Below are positions 55,870-62,227 of a stretch of DNA of 62,227 nt, piece by piece. The position numbers were made by a program, and so were the translations under genes. The stretch lies in assembly GCF_000003815.2 (NCBI RefSeq), contig NC_049982.1, positions 32,791,767 to 32,853,993 on the forward strand. Direction: 5' to 3'. Within the stretch, counting starts at the first letter, position 1. Every line of letters begins with the position of its first letter. The notes beneath the pieces are model-generated. The model saw only the letters and a list, made by a program, of their open reading frames with translations. It was not told where the DNA came from and ran no database searches. The stretch comes from Branchiostoma floridae. Its lineage: Eukaryota > Chordata > Leptocardii > Amphioxiformes > Branchiostomatidae.

Positions 55870-58530
55870 ACTAGAGTACAAATGATCAGGAATATCTCGA
55901 GAAGGAAGCATCCGATTCGAAAGCGGTTTGCATCTTTCAATAACAGACAAAGAGACCTTTCTAATGATATAAAGTTTGCCCGGCCGGAACTTGAACCCTA
56001 AGTTTGAATAGCGACATTAAGGTATCACCCCACCCTCTAGCTGTTAGGTTAGGCCACGACTAGAGTACAAACGATCAGGAATATCTCCAGAAGGAAGGAA
56101 ACGATTTGACTGTGGTTTGCATCTTTCAGTAGCGCACAAAGAGACCTTTCTAATGATATAAAGTTTGCCCGGCCAGAACTTGAACCCTAACTTGGACTTG
56201 CGTTATTTAGGTATCGTCCCACCCCTGACTTACGGCTAAGGCTAGCGGTTAGGCTACGACTAGAGTCCATACGATCAGGAATATCTCCAGAAGGAAGCAT
56301 CCGATTGGACTCTGCATCTTTCAATAGCGCACAAGGAGGTCTTTCTAATGATATAAAGTTTGCCCGGCCGGAACTTGAACCCTAAGTTTGAATAGCGACA
56401 TTAAGGTATCACCCCACCCTCTAGCTGGCTTCAGGCTAAGGCTAGCGGTTAGAGAGAGAGAGAGAATGGTCTATTCATTTCATAGCCAACTTGAGGCTCG
56501 AAAGCCGAATTATCAGACTTGTTTACATTGAGTATCGCACCTTATTGCTACTCACAAGAACATATTGTACAATTATAACATAAACAATACAATAAGATGT
56601 GTAGCATAAATATCATAATGGATAAATATCCAGATTCGAGTGCAATGTCTAAAAGGCCAATTAAAATAGGGTTAAAACTATACATATTAAAAGTCTGGTC
56701 ATGCTAAAACTGGTTGACTTGACCTATGTACGTTAGCTAAAAACAGATTGTCCTGACTTATGGTGGAGTATATACACAGAGTCTACAGTTCGTTCAATGA
56801 TTTGATCATTGCTGGTATAGCGCTGGTTAAGTAGCGGTTTAGTCCCAGTAGGTTGTTGGTATCGCGCAGAGTTGCGGAGTTGCCTGCCGTGCTGTTGACC
56901 ACGGGTAGGGGGCAGCCATGTGGAGAAACGAGGAGACCTTTCAACTCTCACGGCAAAGTCAGTACAGAGTTTCTGTCTCCGGGTTGAAAGGCGCTCAAGG
57001 CCGATGCGATATGTGCTGGAGAGCTGCTGTGTAAGAAACGAACTGATGATGACGCCCCATCATCAACCTGCAGGCCCTTCGCTGCACCCGCTCTAAGGCG
57101 GCCGACTGTCTCTGAATGAGTGCTGAAGCCCAGCATGGGGCGGCGTACTCGAGTAATGGTCTAATATAACCGCAGTATATGGTGTTAAGGTCTGCGATCG
57201 GCACCCCGGAACGTCGCAACCTGCTGATGACGACCAGTCTTTTGCTACTTTTGGACACCATGACATCCACCTGGTCATCCCATTTCAGGTTAGAGCGGAT
57301 GTGGAGTCCAAGCAACCTAGCCTGGGTGGTGGTTTCAAGTGTCTGTCCTGCAAGAGTCAGCACTGGTGGTTGTATGGGGGCGCGCAAGAAAGAGAAGTGC
57401 ATGGCCATGCATAAGATAAGCCTGATCTCTCCCAGATTGAAGTCATCTACGTATTTATAGTGTGAATTCTCGGTGACCGGTCTAACATCATTGATCATCG
57501 CCAGAAATACAAGAGGGCCCATCAGGGTGCCCTGGGCTCTACCACACGTCAGGGTTTTCCAATGTGACAATGCTCCCTGGTAACGTACGCACTGTCGGCG
57601 ATCTGAGAGAAAACTGCACACCCAAGGGATTGCAGATGGTCTTGCCACGAGTACAAACGATCAGGAATATCTCCAGAAGGAAGCAAACGATTGGACTGTG
57701 GTTTGCATCTTTCAGTAGCGCACAAAGAGACCTTTCTAATGATATAAAGTTTGCCTGGCCTGAACTTGAACCCTACCTTGGAATTGTGTTATTAAGGTAT
57801 CGTCCCACCCCTGGCTTAAGGCTAAGGCTAGCGGTCAGGCCACGACTAGAGTCCATCGATGAGTAATATTTCAAGAAGGAAGCATCCGATTGGACTGTGA
57901 TTGGCATTTTTCAATAGCGAACAAAGAGATCTTTCTAATTATATAAAGTTTGCCCGGCCGGAACTTCGATCCAAACTTGGAGTCGAATTATCAAGGTATC
58001 ACCCCACCCCTGTCTTACGTCTAAGGCAAGCGGGTAAGCCAAGAGTAGAGTCCAAACGATCACAAATATCTCCAGAAGGAAGCATCCGATTAGACTATGG
58101 TTTGCATCTTTCAATAGCGCACAAAGAGCCCTTTCTAATGATATAAAGTTTGCCCGGTCGCAACTTCAACCCTTGTACCTATACTCGAGAATATCTCTTT
58201 AACAAAACATCCGATTGAAAAGCGGTTTGCATCTGTCCATTATGCACTAAAAGACCTTTCTAATGATATCAAGTTTTTTGGGCCGGAACTTGAACCCTTG
58301 GCTGGAATCGCAGAATAAAGGTACCGACGTACCCTGCCCTTGGCCTTCGATTAAGGGTAGCGGTCAGCTAAGGTGGACCTATACTCGAGAATATCTCGGC
58401 AACAATACACAATATAATTATGCGGTTTGTGGATTACAATTCCCTACCTAGGGACCTTTCTAACGATACCAAGTTTGACCCACCGGAATAACTTTGAAGA
58501 CTTCGGAATCGCAAGCGTATATACGCCCGT
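55870..58530 (+). repeat. Diverged flank of the satellite array, ~190-200-bp units
   Basis: Units carry AATATCTCCAGAAGGAAGCA, GGTTTGCATCTTTCA, CAAAGAGACCTTTCTAATGA, TATAAAGTTTGCCCGGCCGG and GGCTAAGGCTAGCGG. GATCAGG anchors fall at 55,884, 56,073 and 56,273 (189 and 200 bp apart), and the series resumes at 57,659. The blocks align with the 185-bp monomers that follow, so both belong to one family at different ages. Confidence 0.85.
56454..57646 (-). pseudogene. 5'-truncated LINE inserted in the satellite array (reverse transcriptase remnant)
   Basis: It interrupts a unit between GCTAGCGGTTAG and GCCACGAGTACAAACG. On the minus strand: GRAQGTLMGPLVFLAMIND (motif B region), YKYVDDF (catalytic YVDD), then a deletion removing roughly 40 residues, then FSFLRAPIQPPVLTLAGQTL, LGLHIRSNLKWDDQVD and YCGYIRPLLEYAAPCWAS. 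The frame shifts near 56,950 and the tail continues in another frame to about 56,740. A (CT)n run marks the 3' end, as in many CR1-like LINEs. Confidence 0.85.
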
Positions 58531-61500
58531 ATGTGTTACGAAGCGGTTACGGCTAAGGTGAACCTATGATCGAGAATATCTCGGCAACAGTGAACAATAG
58601 AATTATGCGGTTTGTGGCTTACTATTCCCTATCTAGAGACCTTTTTAACTATAACAAGTTTGACTCGCCGGAATAACTTTGAAGACTTCGAAATCTCAAG
58701 CATATATACGCCCGTATGTGTTACGTAGCGGTAGGCTAAGGTGAACCTATGATCGAGAATATCTCGGCAACAATGCACAATAGAATTATGCGGTTTGTGG
58801 CTTACTATACCCTACCTAGAGACATTTTTAACGATACCAAGTTTGACCCACCGGAATAACTTTGAAGACTTCGAAATCTCAAGCATATATACGCCCGTAT
58901 GTGTTACGTAGCGGTAGACTAAGGTAAACCTATGATCGAGAATATCTCGGCAACAATGCAAAAAATAGAATTATGCGGTTTGTGGCTTACTATTCCCTAC
59001 CTAGAGACATTTTTAACGATACCCCGTTTGACCCACCGAAATAACTTTGAAGACTTTGGAATCGTAAGCGTATATACGCCTATATGTGTTACGTAGCGGT
59101 TACGGCTAAGGTGAACCTATGATCGAGAATATCTCGGCAACAATGCACAATAGAATTATGCGGTTTGTGGCTTACTATTCCCTATCTAGAGACATTTCTA
59201 ACGATACCAAGTTTGACCCACCGGAATAACTTTGAAGACTTCGGAATCTCAAGCGTATATACGCCCGTATGTGTTACGTAGCGGTTACGGCTAAGGTGAA
59301 CCTATGATCGAGAATATCTCGGCAACAATGCACAATAGAATTATGCGGTTTGTGGCTTACTATTCCCTACCTAGAGACCTTTTTAACGATACCAAGTTTG
59401 ACCCACCGGAATAATTTTGAAGACTTCGGAATCTCAAGCGTACATACGCCCGAATGTGTTACGTAGCGGTTACGGCTAAGGTGAACCTATGATCGAGAAT
59501 ATCTCGGCAACAATGCACAATAGAATTATGCGGTTTGTGGCTTACTATTCCCTACCTAGATGCCTTTCTAACGATACCAAGTTTGACCCACCGGAATAAC
59601 TTTGAAGACTTCGGAATCTCAAGCGTATATACGCCCGTATGTGTTACGTAGCGGTTACGGCTAAGGTGAACCTATGATCGAGAATATCTCGGCAACAATG
59701 CACAATAGAACTATGCGGTTTGTGGCTTACTATTTCCTACCTAGAGACCTTTTTAACGATACCAAGTTTGACCGGACGGAATCACTTTGAAGACTTCGGA
59801 ATGTCAAGCGTATATACGCCCGTATGTGTTACTTAGCGGTTACGGCTAAGGTGAACCTATGATCGATAATATCTCGGCAAAAATGCACAATAGAATTATG
59901 CGGTTTGTGGCTTACTATTCCCTACCTAGAGACCTTCTTAACGATACCAAGCTTGACCCGCCGGAATAACTTTGAAGACTTCGGAATCGTAAGCGTATAT
60001 ACGCCTGTATGTGTTACGTAGCGATAGGCTAAGGTGAACCTATGATCTAGATATCTCGGCAACAATGCACAATAGAATTATGCGTTTGTGCTTAANNNNN
60101 NNNNNNNNNNNNNNNNNNNNNNNNNNNNNNNNNNNNNNNNNNNNNNNNNNNNNNNNNNNNNNNNNNNNNNNNNNNNNNNNNNNNNNNNNNNNNNNNNNNN
60201 NNNNNNNNNNNNNNNNNNNNNNNNNNNNNNNNNNNNNNNNNNNNNNNNNNNNNNNNNNNNNNNNNNNNNNNNNNNNNNNNNNNNNNNNNNNNNNNNNNNN
60301 NNNNNNNNNNNNNNNNNNNNNNNNNNNNNNNNNNNNNNNNNNNNNNNNNNNNNNNNNNNNNNNNNNNNNNNNNNNNNNNNNNNNNNNNNNNNNNNNNNNN
60401 NNNNNNNNNNNNNNNNNNNNNNNNNNNNNNNNNNNNNNNNNNNNNNNNNNNNNNNNNNNNNNNNNNNNNNNNNNNNNNNNNNNNNNNNNNNNNNNNNNNN
60501 NNNNNNNNNNNNNNNNNNNNNNNNNNNNNNNNNNNNNNNNNNNNNNNNNNNNNNNNNNNNNNNNNNNNNNNNNNNNNNNNNNNNNNNNNNNNNNNNNNNN
60601 NNNNNNNNNNNNNNNNNNNNNNNNNNNNNNNNNNNNNNNNNNNNNNNNNNNNNNNNNNNNNNNNNNNNNNNNNNNNNNNNNNNNNNNNNNNNNNNNNNNN
60701 NNNNNNNNNNNNNNNNNNNNNNNNNNNNNNNNNNNNNNNNNNNNGTTACGTAGCGATAGGCTAAGGTGAACCTATGATCGAGAATATCTCAGCAACAATG
60801 CACAATAGAATTATGCGGTTTGTGGCTTACTATTCCCTACCTAGAGACCCTTTTTAACGATACCAAGTTTGACCCACCAGAATAATTTTGAAGACTTCGG
60901 AATCGAACGCGTACATACGCCCGTATGTGTTACGTAGCGGTTACGGCTAAGGTGAACCTATGATCGAGAATATCTCGGCAACAATGCACAATAGAATTAT
61001 GCGGTTTGTGACTGAGTATTCCCTATCTAGGGACCTTTCTAACGTTACCAAGTTTGACCCACCGGAATAACTTTGAAGACTTCGGAATCTCAAGCGTACA
61101 TACGCCCGTATGTGTTACGTAGCGGTTACGGCTAAGGTGAACCTATGATCGAGAATATCTCGGCAACAATGCACAATAGAATTATGCGGTTTGTGGCTTA
61201 CTATTCCCTACCTAGAGACCTTCTTAACGATACCAAGTTTGACCCACCGGAATAATTTTGAAGACTTCGGAATCTCAAGCGTACATACGCCCGTATGTGT
61301 TACGTAGCGGTTACGGCTAAGGTGAACCTATGATCGAGAATATCTCGGCAACAATGCACAATAGAATTATGCGGTTTGTGGCTTACTATTCCCTACCTAG
61401 AGACCTTTCTAACGATACCAAGTTTGACCCACCGGAATAATTTTGAAGACTTCGGAATCTCAAGCGTAAATACGCCCGTATATGTTACGTAGCCGATACG

Positions 61501-62227
61501 GCTAAGGTGAACCTATGATCGAGAATATCTCGGCAACAATGCACAATAGAATTATGCGGTTTGTGGCTTACTATTCCCTACCTAGAGACCTTTTTAACGA
61601 TACCAAGTTTGACCCACCGGAATAATTTTGAAGACTTCGGAATCTCAAGCGTACATACGCCCGTATGTGTTACGTAGCGGTTACGGCTAAGGTGAACCTA
61701 TGATCGAGAATATCTCGGCAACAATGCACAATAGAATTATGCGGTTTGTGGCTTACTATTCCCTACCTAGATGCCTTTCTAACGATACCAAGTTTGACCC
61801 ACCGGAATAACTTTGAAGACTTCGGAATCGCAAGCGTATATACGCCCGTATGTGTTACGTAGCGGTTACGGCTAAGGTGAACCTATGATCGAGAATATCT
61901 CGGCAACAATGCACAATAGAACTATGCGGTTTGTGGCTTACTATTCCCTACCTAGAGACCTTTTTAACGATACCAAGTTTGACCGGACGGAATCACTTTG
62001 AAGACTTCGGAATGTCAAGCGTATATACGCCCGTATGTGTTACGTAGCGGTTACGGCTAAGGTGAACCTATGATCGAGAATATCTCGGCAACAATGCACA
62101 ATAGAATTATGCGGTTTGTGGCTTACTATTCCCTACCTAGAGACCTTTCTAACGATACCAAGTTTGACCCACCGGAATAATTTTGAAGACTTCGGAATCT
62201 CAAGCGTAAATACGCCCGTATATGTTA
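58531..62227 (+). repeat. Homogeneous ~185-bp satellite array, runs off the window
   Basis: GATCGAGAATATCTCGG anchors occur at 58,568, 58,751, 58,934, 59,121, 59,306, 59,491 and 59,676, with later units spaced 185 bp. Unit order: CGGCAACAATGCACAATAGA, TTATGCGGTTTGTGGCTTAC, TATTCCCTACCTAGAGACC, CGATACCAAGTTTGACCCAC, TTTGAAGACTTCGGAATC, CGTATATACGCCCGTATGTG, TTACGTAGCGGTTACGG. About 17 units are visible plus about 3.5 in the gap. No ORF. Confidence 0.97.
60096..60744. other. Assembly gap of 649 N inside the satellite
   Basis: The length is not a round placeholder; it equals about 3.5 monomers, so the true copy number here is uncertain. ORFs across it are artefacts. Confidence 0.98.

Noticed and set aside
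60065-60769. Long open frames across the N gap
   Set aside because: They consist almost wholly of unknown bases.

Overview
This window is animal genomic DNA. It has intron-split genes with GT-AG junctions, long AT-rich spacers, tRNA-derived SINEs, CR1-like LINE remnants, several families of DNA-transposon MITEs, a GT microsatellite and a large satellite array. The discoidin/SUEL lectin domains, the cysteine-rich module style and the dispersed repeats most resemble amphioxus (Branchiostoma). That is an inference from family resemblance; no search was possible.

Region 1 (1-24,200, minus strand) holds the main content: two tandem paralogues, A (coding exons between 278 and 5244) and B (19,997-24,191). 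I reconstructed each from five coding exons whose junctions and phases (1,0,1,1) agree exactly. They encode 676 and 606 residues. The predicted architecture is that of a type II membrane protein: a long acidic N-terminal cytoplasmic tail with NPxY motifs, one membrane helix, a stalk of 11-residue Thr/Tyr repeats, a discoidin (F5/8 type C)-like domain, and a C-terminal cysteine-rich module with hevein-like spacing. I do not recognise this as a described family. Upstream of the genes lie up to four diverged copies of a non-coding module (13.0, 26.9, 29.7 and 31.6 kb). Three of them end in a GTGAGTAT splice donor facing the genes, so they are good candidates for duplicated promoter/first-exon units.

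Region 2 (5.3-19.9 and 24.5-41 kb) is mostly gene-free and rich in mobile elements. It contains a piggyBac-type MITE family (TTAA targets, CCCTA termini, poly-C/G tracts, repeated CRE-like TGACGTCA sites), Harbinger-like MITEs (TTA/TAA targets), a hAT-like MITE with a perfect 8-bp target duplication, a degenerate ~160-bp repeat, SINEs, and broken non-LTR reverse transcriptase fragments.

Region 3 (41.4-53.4 kb) has several partial or small genes on both strands: a sphingolipid delta4-desaturase-like gene (frameshifted, third histidine box absent, next to an assembly gap); two C-terminal exons of an unidentified protein with NPAY and YSLP motifs; a single-exon 316-residue unknown protein whose stop codon abuts a MITE; and one phase-1/1 SUEL (rhamnose/galactose-binding) lectin exon.

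Region 4 (55.9-62.2 kb, window end) is a tandem satellite. The outer part has diverged ~190-200-bp units, interrupted by a 5'-truncated LINE insertion. The inner part is a homogeneous ~185-bp array that runs off the window and contains a 649-N gap. Two further 100-N gaps lie at 24,916 and 43,619.
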